Origin: a virus
Strand: one strand, 5' to 3'
Length of the DNA stretch: 28,276 bases
Virus record (IMG/VR): IMGVR_UViG_3300049491_000404
Coordinates: 1 to 28,276 of that record
Each line of letters opens with the position of its first letter. Within the stretch, counting starts at the first letter, position 1. Of the stretch, positions 19,075-26,877 are shown one piece after another. The translations under genes were made by a program, and so were the position numbers. The notes below the pieces were generated by a model. That model worked only from the letters and a program-made list of their open reading frames with translations, made no database searches and was not told where the DNA came from.

Positions 19075-22000
19075 CTAAGAGATTTCCGTGACCAGCAGCG
19101 ATGAATTTCGGCGGCGCACGGTCGCGCCAGCGTTGCTTGTGTTTTGCGCCCATCGGTAACTGAACGTGCCGCCGCTCGCACCGACTTCGATCTGCACGGT
19201 GATCTGCGCGACGTTCGTCTGCGTGCCTGTGTTGGCCACCGCCTGCGACGTGTTCAGCGCGTCGCCCGACACAATCAGTACGGTTGAACCCACCGCGCCA
19301 GCCGCGAGGCTCGAGGTGGTCATCGTTGAATGTAGCCACACCCAGAACATCGATGTCGTCGTGCCGGTAAAGTTGAGATCCCACTTGGCATCGGCTGTCG
19401 CGTTCGTATCGGTCTGAACGTAGATCTCGATGCGGTACTTTTTGCTGGCCGTCAGCGTCGTTACAAGAGCCGCGTCATCCGCGAGAACGGCATCGCTTGC
19501 TTTCGACTGGTTGGCATTCGCATAGACGCCATACGTGCCACCGGCCGCGGCGCCTACCGACCCCCAAAGCGGATTGCCGCCGGCGCCGCTCGTCTGCAGG
19601 ACATGGCCAGCCGTGCTACCGGCCGCGAGTCGGGCCCACGAGCTCGCTCCCCGGTACAGGATATCGCCTTGCGCCGCCGAACCAATGAAGTCCAGAAGCT
19701 CGGAAAGTGTGCAGTCTTCCGGGTCGCCAGTACTGCCGGTTTTGCGCGCCTTGATGGCGTTTGCGACCATGTTCGCGAGCTTCGCGTTCGTCACCGCGTC
19801 ATTGGCAATCGTTGCCGCCGCGCTGCCTGGCCCGGTCGCCGTTACATCTCCGGTCAGAGCGCTGATGGCTCCGCTGCCACTGGTGAGCTGCGCGAACGCG
19901 ATCGACGTACTGCCGACCGTGATCGTGGCATTCGTCGAGCAGGTCCACTGTGTATCAGCGAGAGTCGTTCCCTCACTCACGTAGACCGTCGCGTTGACGA
20001 GCTCGGCGCCGGTGTTGGCATCGAGCGCCCGGGTCGGTGCGCCGCTCGCGTTGACGGTGTAAATGCCGTTCTCGCTGGCGCTCGCCTGATCCTTAAGCAG
20101 GATTCGATCGCCGGTGGCCAATGTCACGCCGTCGACGGTGTCGCCATTCTCGAAGCTCGATGCGAGCGTGCCGGCGACCGTCGTCGCCGCCCGCACGGCC
20201 TGCTTCCACGAGATGCCGGCCACCAGGTTGTCAATGTACGACTTAACGGCCGCCTGCGTGGGAACGTTGCTGTTGCTATTTGCTGCCAGCGTCGTGTCGG
20301 TGTCGGAAGCTAGCGTCGCTACCGTGCCAAGACCGAGCGTCGTCCGCATTGCGGAGGTCGTCGTGTCATCCAGCACGGTACGAGCGGCGGCGGTGACAAC
20401 GGACGAATCGAAGTTAAGCGCAGTTCCACCGCCACTGACTACGATGTCACCGTAGTCGCCGTCAGACAGCCCACCGCCCGTGCCGCCACTGATCTGTGCG
20501 AACACCAGCGACGTCGAACCGAGCGTGATCGGCGCATCCGTCGTGCACGAGAATTGCTTGTTTCCGTTCGCCGTCCCTTCGCTGACGAAGACAGTCGCAC
20601 CCAGGATCTCGGCCGAGCTGTCGGCATCGGTCGCCCGGGAAGGCGCGCCGCTCGCCTTCACGACATAGATGCCGTTCTGGGACGCGGTTGACTGATCCTT
20701 TAGCAGTATGCGATCACCCGTGGCGAGCGTCACGCCGTCAACGGTGTCGCCGTTCTCGAAGGCACTGGCCAGCGTACCGTTCGCGGTGGTAGCGACGCGG
20801 ACAGGCGCCTTCCACGCGAGCAGACGGATAGCCAGGTCCCACGGAGCAGGAGTCGTACCACCGGCGCCGTCGAAGGTTTGGTACGAGCCGCCGCCGTCGG
20901 CGACGTAGACAACGGGCGCGCCGTCAACTGTCTCGAAGACCCACTCCGACTCCTCTTCGTCCCAGGTCGCGACTTCGCCCGCGTGTCCAGCCCAGGCGCC
21001 GGTGGCGCCGGTCGGCACGTAGTAGGTGTCGCCATCCGCCGGCGAGCCAGGCGGCGCAGTGGTCGTCGCGGACAGCACCGTGCCGCCCGTCGAGTTCTCC
21101 TCGTCCGGCGTGTCGGGGCGGGTTGGAATTGCATCGACCGACGTTGCTGCCGTGTAGACCGACGTTGCAAGCCCGAAGATGTCCTCGGCAATGTCGATCT
21201 CGATCGAGCCGTCCTCGAGCGTGCCCTTGCGGATCGCCATGACCCGGTGCACGACATCGACGAGGCCTTCCTTCTCCCACGAGAACCGGAAGACGTGACC
21301 CTGCTGATACTTCCAGGCGCGCCGACTGCAACGAATGGTGCCGCGACCGAGCGGCGTCGAACGCTGTGCGAGTTCGCGCGCAGCGACTGTCTGCGCGACA
21401 CCAGCGTTGCGGATGCCGGGGAACTGGACGGCCTGCGAAATCACGCGGCCTTGCGAGCGGATGTTGCCGAGGTCGTGAACGGGCACGCCCGTCGACTTGA
21501 AGCTGTCCGGATCGGTATAGAAGACGTTGATTTCGTTGACCGTCTCGCCCCAGCCCTGGCGCGAGTAACGGACCATCTCGATCACGGTGTCTTCGTCGAT
21601 CAGGTCGAGGTCGGCAGCGACGTAGTTGTCGCGCAGCAATGTCAGCGTGTACTTGCCGGTCGTCGGATCTTCGCCGAGGACCATGCCGGCGTGTGAGCAG
21701 ACCTCGCCCAGGAAGCCCTCGAGCTCGTCGGTGTTCACCCACTGGATGTTGAGACCGAAGTTCTCGGTGACGAACTGGTCGGCGGCGGCGCCGAAGGAAA
21801 CCTCGTCGATCGACGCGCCGGGCTCGCCGTATCCAAAGTTCGAGTTCGTCAGCACCTCGTAGACGATGTGCGCCGGGTTCATGCCACCGTCAACCGTGAC
21901 GTCAGCAGGGTTCCAGCAGGTCCCTCCTTCCCAGCCAGCCGCCGTGCGGCGAACCGTGAACGAGACCGGCTTCAGGTACTGGCTCTTGCCGACGTACCCA

Positions 22001-22551
22001 CCCTTCCACACCACCGAGGTGACGCCGCGGTAGGCCGACAGCGGCGCCCCGATGTTGGCCAGCAGGTAGGCGTTCGGGGACTGGGTCTGTTCGCCCATGT
22101 CCAGATCGAAGAACCCAACCAGGCCGCCCTCGCCGTTCTTGCCGCCGAAGAGCTTCGGCAGGTCGATCGACTCGGTGCCGGAGGTCGAGCGGCTACCCGA
22201 CCATGCAATCTTGTCGTCCCACTCCCAGGCCATGAACTCGTCGATCGGCCCGAACGACAGGACGTAGTGGAGGCCGAGGTAGTACTTGTAGCCCGTGGTC
22301 TGCGACGAGCCGAAGAGCGACTTCTTCTTGATCGGCTTCTTGTCGAGGTCGCCATACCAGACGACGTTCGGGCCGGTGATCCGCACCGTGCCGAAGATCA
22401 CGGGGATCGAGCGCCCCTCCTCCGCGGTAGGAACCGTGAAGTCCTCGAGCGAAGCTGCCTTGGCTTTGGGTGGGCGTGGGGCGAGCGCAATGGAGATGAT
22501 CGTCGTCGCGACGAACCAGATGGCTTGGACGACCCAGACTGGCCAGATCAC
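19075..22551 (-). CDS. tail-tip / host-specificity protein (gpJ-like)
   Basis: The 1158-residue protein starts at GTG 22551, sharing a base with the upstream stop (TAGTG). After an N-terminal hydrophobic segment (VWVVQAIWFVATTIISIALA) come PVIFGTVRITGPNVVWYGDL, a tail-hub-like region to about residue 470 (AHIVYEVLTNSNFGYGEP, LEGFLGEVCSHAGMVLGEDP), and then Thr/Ser/Gly-rich fibre-like sequence. Two copies of a roughly 110-residue unit lie at about 579-689 and 781-893, and a C-terminal domain of about 150 residues ends the protein. As for lambda gpJ and the gene-transfer-agent hub, it should form the tail tip and contact the host receptor. It is the last virion gene before the lysis cassette. 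Confidence 0.85.
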   Translation of the reverse strand: MIWPVWVVQAIWFVATTIISIALAPRPPKAKAASLEDFTVPTAEEGRSIPVIFGTVRITGPNVVWYGDLDKKPIKKKSLFGSSQTTGYKYYLGLHYVLSFGPIDEFMAWEWDDKIAWSGSRSTSGTESIDLPKLFGGKNGEGGLVGFFDLDMGEQTQSPNAYLLANIGAPLSAYRGVTSVVWKGGYVGKSQYLKPVSFTVRRTAAGWEGGTCWNPADVTVDGGMNPAHIVYEVLTNSNFGYGEPGASIDEVSFGAAADQFVTENFGLNIQWVNTDELEGFLGEVCSHAGMVLGEDPTTGKYTLTLLRDNYVAADLDLIDEDTVIEMVRYSRQGWGETVNEINVFYTDPDSFKSTGVPVHDLGNIRSQGRVISQAVQFPGIRNAGVAQTVAARELAQRSTPLGRGTIRCSRRAWKYQQGHVFRFSWEKEGLVDVVHRVMAIRKGTLEDGSIEIDIAEDIFGLATSVYTAATSVDAIPTRPDTPDEENSTGGTVLSATTTAPPGSPADGDTYYVPTGATGAWAGHAGEVATWDEEESEWVFETVDGAPVVYVADGGGSYQTFDGAGGTTPAPWDLAIRLLAWKAPVRVATTANGTLASAFENGDTVDGVTLATGDRILLKDQSTASQNGIYVVKASGAPSRATDADSSAEILGATVFVSEGTANGNKQFSCTTDAPITLGSTSLVFAQISGGTGGGLSDGDYGDIVVSGGGTALNFDSSVVTAAARTVLDDTTTSAMRTTLGLGTVATLASDTDTTLAANSNSNVPTQAAVKSYIDNLVAGISWKQAVRAATTVAGTLASSFENGDTVDGVTLATGDRILLKDQASASENGIYTVNASGAPTRALDANTGAELVNATVYVSEGTTLADTQWTCSTNATITVGSTSIAFAQLTSGSGAISALTGDVTATGPGSAAATIANDAVTNAKLANMVANAIKARKTGSTGDPEDCTLSELLDFIGSAAQGDILYRGASSWARLAAGSTAGHVLQTSGAGGNPLWGSVGAAAGGTYGVYANANQSKASDAVLADDAALVTTLTASKKYRIEIYVQTDTNATADAKWDLNFTGTTTSMFWVWLHSTMTTSSLAAGAVGSTVLIVSGDALNTSQAVANTGTQTNVAQITVQIEVGASGGTFSYRWAQNTSNAGATVRRRNSSLLVTEIS
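19873..20211 (-). repeat. tail-tip internal repeat, copy 2
   Basis: Codons for SWKQAVRAATTVAG to AFAQLTSG, including FENGDTVDGVTLATGDRILL, form the second copy of a repeated fibre module. It is similar at DNA level to copy 1 (20485-20817), which points to a tandem duplication that has since diverged. The FENGDTVDG...DRILLKDQ...NGIY pattern is common in phage tail-fibre proteins. Confidence 0.85.
20485..20817 (-). repeat. tail-tip internal repeat, copy 1
   Basis: Codons for AWKAPVRVATTANG to FAQISGG form the first copy of the module, with the same FENGDTVDGVTLATGDRILL core as copy 2. About 90 residues with a different composition separate the two copies. Confidence 0.85.
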
Positions 22552-23378
22552 TAGAACACGCTCCCGCCACCGTACGGATTCTTCTGCGGCACGTGCCGGA
22601 AGCCACCGTAGTTGTCCGAGTTCGAGAACGTGTCATCGCAGACGGTCATCTCGTGGGTGCAGCCCGCATACACGACGACCTCAGCGAGCGCTGCCAGACC
22701 GACGATCGGGTGCGTCACCTCGATCTCGTTGCCGACGTGGCGCTTTATGCCGCGGTATTCCATCCGGCCGCTGCCGGCATCCCATTCGAGCTCGCCGCCG
22801 GCGTAGTAGCCGTCCGGCTTCGTCGCAAAAGTGAACGACTGCAGCGTGACGCCAGAGACGGCCGACAAGCTCGCCGTGGTAGCAAACACCGCCTTGTTCG
22901 CGTTGCACTTGCTCGGCCCCTCGCCATAGAGCACGTGCGGACACGGGCGCTGGTACTTGCGCGTGAGGCCCAGGCGCTTGAGGCCCGTTAGCACGGGCTC
23001 ACAGTGCAGCGTGGCCGAGATCGAGCCTTCAATGCTGCGGTCGATGACACGGCCCGACCAGATCAGCGCCCGCTCGGTGTCGCCAGCATGAATGCGGAAC
23101 ACAGAAAGCCGCACGACGTTCGAGGGTGGCGCCACACGGAACAGTTCACAGATAGGGAAGTCCCTGGCGACGGTAAGGTCGAGCGGCGAGCGCGAAAGCT
23201 CCTGTGTGTCCTCGATCGCCGAGCGCTTGATCGAGGCGGCCGTGAACGTGGTCACGAGGTCGTAGAGGTAGTCCTCGTGGTAGGAGGTGTAGCGCGTGAC
23301 GGTCACCCCGGACGTGAACTCATAGAGCTCGATCGGCTGCCCGTCCTGCTCGCTGCCTTCGTAGGTATCAATGGGCAT
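22551..23378 (-). CDS. BR0599-type tail protein (baseplate/tail-tip assembly)
   Basis: The 275-residue protein starts at ATG 23378. It has the arrangement of the phage BR0599/DUF2163 family: an N-terminal beta domain (IELYEFTSGVTVTRYTSYHE, DLTVARDFPICELF), then SISATLHCEPVLTGLKRLGL and the Cys-containing C-terminal region (RPCPHVLYGEGPSKCN, VVYAGCTHEMTVCDDTFSNS, GGFRHVP). The four cysteines fit the conserved metal/disulfide cluster seen in gene-transfer-agent and lambda gpL-like proteins. It sits directly before the gpJ-like gene, as gpL-type proteins do. Confidence 0.75.
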   Translation of the reverse strand: MPIDTYEGSEQDGQPIELYEFTSGVTVTRYTSYHEDYLYDLVTTFTAASIKRSAIEDTQELSRSPLDLTVARDFPICELFRVAPPSNVVRLSVFRIHAGDTERALIWSGRVIDRSIEGSISATLHCEPVLTGLKRLGLTRKYQRPCPHVLYGEGPSKCNANKAVFATTASLSAVSGVTLQSFTFATKPDGYYAGGELEWDAGSGRMEYRGIKRHVGNEIEVTHPIVGLAALAEVVVYAGCTHEMTVCDDTFSNSDNYGGFRHVPQKNPYGGGSVF

Positions 23379-25059
23379 TGCGCGGTCCGGTCAATGTGAC
23401 GGTGGCCTCGGCGACGCTGGCAGAGACCCATTCGATTTCGACCAGGTCGTCGTCGAGCCGGGCAAACATCATCCAACTGATGCGCCGCACGGCAGCGGGA
23501 GTGATGGTGGCACCGAGCGCGGTGCTCAGGGTCATGCGCTCGGTGTCGGCATCGACCAGTGCGAACGCGGACACCCGGCGGTAGTAGATCGTGCCGTCGA
23601 CCAGCTCGATGCGGATGTCCTGCCGCCCGACATCGGCCGCGACAAACTGGGTGAGACCGACGTTTTCGACGTCGATGTTCACGGCGGACGGCGCGATCGT
23701 GTCGACGAGCTTCAGGTCGGAGGCGAACGTCGGGACCCAGATCCCGCGCCAGCGCCCGCGGCGCGCCCACAGGAACTTCCGCAGCGCGGCGATCTCGGTA
23801 CGGTCGAAGGCCGACCAGAGCATCGTCTGCGCCGGCTCGGCGAGGCCTGAACGGTCCTGCACCAGCAGCGCACCGGTCAGGTTGTCGAGAACGTCCAGTT
23901 GACGACGGTAGGCAAGGCCCGGCTGGTCGCGCCAGTTCGGCTCGTGCTCGAGGACGGGCAGGCCTCGGTAGAGCGACTCGGCCGTGTACGTGACCGTGAT
24001 CTGCTCGACCGTCTCGAAATCCGCGGAGCCTGTGGCCAGGTCGGTCGTGAACCGGCCGAGCCCTTGTGTGCCCGTCAGGCGCGCCTGGCGAGCCGGGTAG
24101 CAGGCCGTTCCGACTGGCCAGGAATTCAGCAGCGGTCGGGCCAGCGTGATTGAATCCGCAGCAACGGTATCGACCTCGAAGCTTTCGTAGCTGAGGCCAT
24201 CTCCCGACAACAGCAGGCCGAGGCCTCCCACGTGGTAGTCACGGATAGCCGTTGTCAGCGGGATCGAGGTGGCGCCCGCCGTCAAGGGCGCCGCGATCTC
24301 GACGATGTCCGGCCAGATTGGCAGCACCCAGATCCGCGAGCCCCACGCGAACAGCTCCGACTCGAGCGTGCGGCGAAGCCGGCCGGCACAGTCGAACGTG
24401 AACGACCACCCCTGCCGCGGACCCTCGCGGAGTGAGAAGCGCTGCTCGGCGCCGGACTCGGCGCGCTGGACGTCTGTAAGCCAGGTCAGCGACTCTCGGA
24501 CCGGATCGACCCAGTTGGGTGCGAAGTGCCAGGCAACGATGCGAACGCCCGTGATTTCGACCGTGATGTCGATCACGTCCGTATCGAAGAGGATCGTGGC
24601 GTCGATGGTCGGCGGGCCGTCCGTCGAGATCGCGAGTTCGTAGATCAGCTCCTGCCACGGCGCCAGCGTCAGTGGCGTGGCGGCGGGCTCGGTCAGCACG
24701 AGGCCATCGCCGTTTCCAAGTGTCACGTCGTTCAACGTTCGGTCGACGAAGTACGTCGAGAACAGCGAGATCTCGCGCACCTGGCTGGAAATCAGGTTGC
24801 CGAGCGCGAGCGTCAGCGGTGTGACGTGGATCCGGTTGTACCAGTGCAGGAACCCAAACGAGTCCGCTTCAAAGCCGACCTGAGCGTCATGCGGCTCCGG
24901 GCTCGGTGGGAAGTTGTCGGCATGCGTGCCGGCGAGTGCGGCCGATGGAATGATTGAGTCAGCCGTCGTGCTGTTCGTGTCTTTCCCGCCGAGTGCAGGG
25001 TTGGTCGGATCGCTGACGCTTACCCCGCCACTCGCCTCGAAGGCCGTGAACGTGGTCAT
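23368..25059 (-). CDS. large tail/virion structural protein
   Basis: The 563-residue protein starts at ATG 25059 (ATGA overlap with the gene at 25056); a longer frame overlaps that gene. It is rich in beta-strand residues with no signal or membrane span. Features: an N-terminal domain with HVTPLTLALGNLISSQVREI, a middle domain (WHFAPNWVDPVRESLTWLTD, RFSLREGPRQGWSFTFD), and a C-terminal part (LEHEPNWRDQPGLAYRRQLD, KFLWARRGRWRGIWVPTFAS) like DUF2460/distal-tail-type proteins. Its place between the paralogous virion proteins and the BR0599-like gene fits a tail-tip component. The exact role is inferred. Confidence 0.65.
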   Translation of the reverse strand: MTTFTAFEASGGVSVSDPTNPALGGKDTNSTTADSIIPSAALAGTHADNFPPSPEPHDAQVGFEADSFGFLHWYNRIHVTPLTLALGNLISSQVREISLFSTYFVDRTLNDVTLGNGDGLVLTEPAATPLTLAPWQELIYELAISTDGPPTIDATILFDTDVIDITVEITGVRIVAWHFAPNWVDPVRESLTWLTDVQRAESGAEQRFSLREGPRQGWSFTFDCAGRLRRTLESELFAWGSRIWVLPIWPDIVEIAAPLTAGATSIPLTTAIRDYHVGGLGLLLSGDGLSYESFEVDTVAADSITLARPLLNSWPVGTACYPARQARLTGTQGLGRFTTDLATGSADFETVEQITVTYTAESLYRGLPVLEHEPNWRDQPGLAYRRQLDVLDNLTGALLVQDRSGLAEPAQTMLWSAFDRTEIAALRKFLWARRGRWRGIWVPTFASDLKLVDTIAPSAVNIDVENVGLTQFVAADVGRQDIRIELVDGTIYYRRVSAFALVDADTERMTLSTALGATITPAAVRRISWMMFARLDDDLVEIEWVSASVAEATVTLTGPRNAH

Positions 25060-25961
25060 GAGCGCAGGTAGGCGTACCCGTAGTGCCCTGACGACGGAGT
25101 CGAGCTGGGGTTCGCGCCGCTCGTGTCCGTTCGGGAAGTCACCGGCCAAAGCTGCCAGTCATCGCCACCGATGGCGAGAATTTCGCCAGGAACGTAGTTG
25201 CGGAGACTGCAGTAGCGCATCGCCGGCACCCGCCCGGCGATTGAGCGCAGCGAGCTCGCCCTATTCACAAACAGCTCGATTGGCCAGAGTGGCGTGCGAA
25301 GATTCCAACGCTGGTAGCCGGTGACGACAGCGTTGTACCACTTGCCATCGCCGCGGACCGAGCCCGTACCGTAGTCGATTGGCGCCGCAACAGCGTTCGC
25401 CGAGGCGACCAGTACGAAGTGATCGGTCTCACCGTCGTTGTCGCAGTGAAACTGACCGCGCGCGGTGCCCTCGTAGATCGTGTCCGCGATATAGCGGTGG
25501 TTCACACTGTTGGTGCGATTCGTGTCGTCAGAAGTCGTGTCGTGAAGGGTAGAGTCGGAATACCCGCCACCGGTCCACGTGCCGTACTTGATCAGGTCAC
25601 ACAGGATCCAGTGCCGATAGACGCCCGCCGAGATTTCGACCACGACACCGAGGAAGTCCTTCCCCTCCTCAGTCTCCGCGTAGAAGTGATAAGCCGTGTA
25701 TGGACCGGCGCCCAGGTTGCAGATGTGTGTGATGCCGGAATGGTTCGGCTGAGCGTTCCAGGCCGATCCTGAGCTGTAAGACGTACAGCCGCGCGAGTCG
25801 AGCGAGTCGGCGTCGGCATTGACGCCGCAGAACACCGTGCCCTTCGAGAAGACCTTGCCGCTGGTCGGCGTCTGCACGGTCCAGCCGTTGCTGGTCGCAA
25901 AGGTGATGAGGTCGGCGAGCAGGTCGGAGGGATCGCTGGCTGCACCAGTCTGGTAGGGCAT
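25056..25961 (-). CDS. virion protein, paralogue B
   Basis: The 301-residue protein starts at ATG 25961. It begins MPYQTGAASDPSDLLADLIT and ends in an IGGDDWQLWPVTSRT / GHYGYAYLRS pattern. The same N- and C-terminal frame occurs in the neighbouring gene (25965-26873), so the two are paralogues. It is rich in Ser, Thr, Gly and aromatic residues and has six or more cysteines (VFCGVN, RGCTSY, THICNL, ILCDLI), unusual for a cytoplasmic virion protein. It probably builds the tail tip or a decoration. No precise function is known to me. Confidence 0.6.
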   Translation of the reverse strand: MPYQTGAASDPSDLLADLITFATSNGWTVQTPTSGKVFSKGTVFCGVNADADSLDSRGCTSYSSGSAWNAQPNHSGITHICNLGAGPYTAYHFYAETEEGKDFLGVVVEISAGVYRHWILCDLIKYGTWTGGGYSDSTLHDTTSDDTNRTNSVNHRYIADTIYEGTARGQFHCDNDGETDHFVLVASANAVAAPIDYGTGSVRGDGKWYNAVVTGYQRWNLRTPLWPIELFVNRASSLRSIAGRVPAMRYCSLRNYVPGEILAIGGDDWQLWPVTSRTDTSGANPSSTPSSGHYGYAYLRS

Positions 25962-25964
25962 CGG

Positions 25965-26873
25965 TTACGCCTCGAGGATCGCGGCGTAGTTGTAGCGCGC
26001 GGTCCGATAGGTGTCTTGGAAGACGAGATAGGTATCACCCCCAATGGTCAGGTCGTCTTCGCTGACCGTGCCGAATCCAGACACCGCGTACGCCCCGTCC
26101 AATTCGCCATAAATGTCGGGAGTCGGATAGTTGCTCGTCAGGATCAGCGGGAACCGTGTGTAGGTGCCGTCAATGTTGTTGCGAAGCTCGCGCCAGCGGA
26201 TCGCCGGCTTCACCGAGGTCGAGCCCGATCGATCTTGATAGGGATGCACGAAGTTTCCCGACGATGCGTTTGTTTCGGCTCCGGCGACGTCGACGAAATT
26301 CGAGGCGGCCACCCATGACCCGTTCGGCTGCAGCACTTGCGCACCGATGCCCGGGTCCCAGAAGTTGCGGAAGCTCTGGTTTTCCAGAGAAAAGCGCCCT
26401 GGCACCGAGTACGGCATGCCGAGGTAGTAGGGCTGACCGTATTCGCCCGGCGTGCCGTATTGCAGGAACTTGCCGATGTAGCTTGACGTGTAGACCGTCG
26501 AGCACTTGGTGACGACGATCACACGCTGCCCGTTGGCAAAGAACCAGTACGGGATCGACGTGTCGAGTGTCGGGTGGAACATCTGAGCCGAGGTTCCAGG
26601 CTGCAGCCAGTGCGCGAGGCCGCTGTCATACGCCCGGAACATCCAGCCATAGAAGCCGAAGACATCATCCCCGGTGCTTTCATACAGCTGCAGCCCGACG
26701 TGGATCTCCTCCGTGCCCGACAGGCCCGGAGCCTGGAATAGCACCGAACGGTCGCCCGTGCTGTAGTCGAGTTCGGTCCAGTTCTCGCCGGTGCCGATAC
26801 CAGACGTCAGGAACGTGCGCAGCAGCTCGAACAGGTCGTCGTGATCGGTTGCGGTGCCGTAAGACGTTGTCAC
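25965..26873 (-). CDS. virion protein, paralogue A
   Basis: The 302-residue protein starts at GTG 26873 behind GGTGAG. It starts with SYGTATDHDDLFELLRTFLT and ends IGGDTYLVFQDTYRTARYNY, paralogous to the adjacent 25056-25961 product. It contains one visible cysteine, unlike its sister. It is acidic, beta-rich and aromatic, with no membrane segment. It follows the tape measure gene after 4 bp, where lambda-type phages have minor tail proteins M and L. A minor tail role is inferred. Confidence 0.6.
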   Translation of the reverse strand: MTTSYGTATDHDDLFELLRTFLTSGIGTGENWTELDYSTGDRSVLFQAPGLSGTEEIHVGLQLYESTGDDVFGFYGWMFRAYDSGLAHWLQPGTSAQMFHPTLDTSIPYWFFANGQRVIVVTKCSTVYTSSYIGKFLQYGTPGEYGQPYYLGMPYSVPGRFSLENQSFRNFWDPGIGAQVLQPNGSWVAASNFVDVAGAETNASSGNFVHPYQDRSGSTSVKPAIRWRELRNNIDGTYTRFPLILTSNYPTPDIYGELDGAYAVSGFGTVSEDDLTIGGDTYLVFQDTYRTARYNYAAILEA

Positions 26874-26877
26874 ATGC

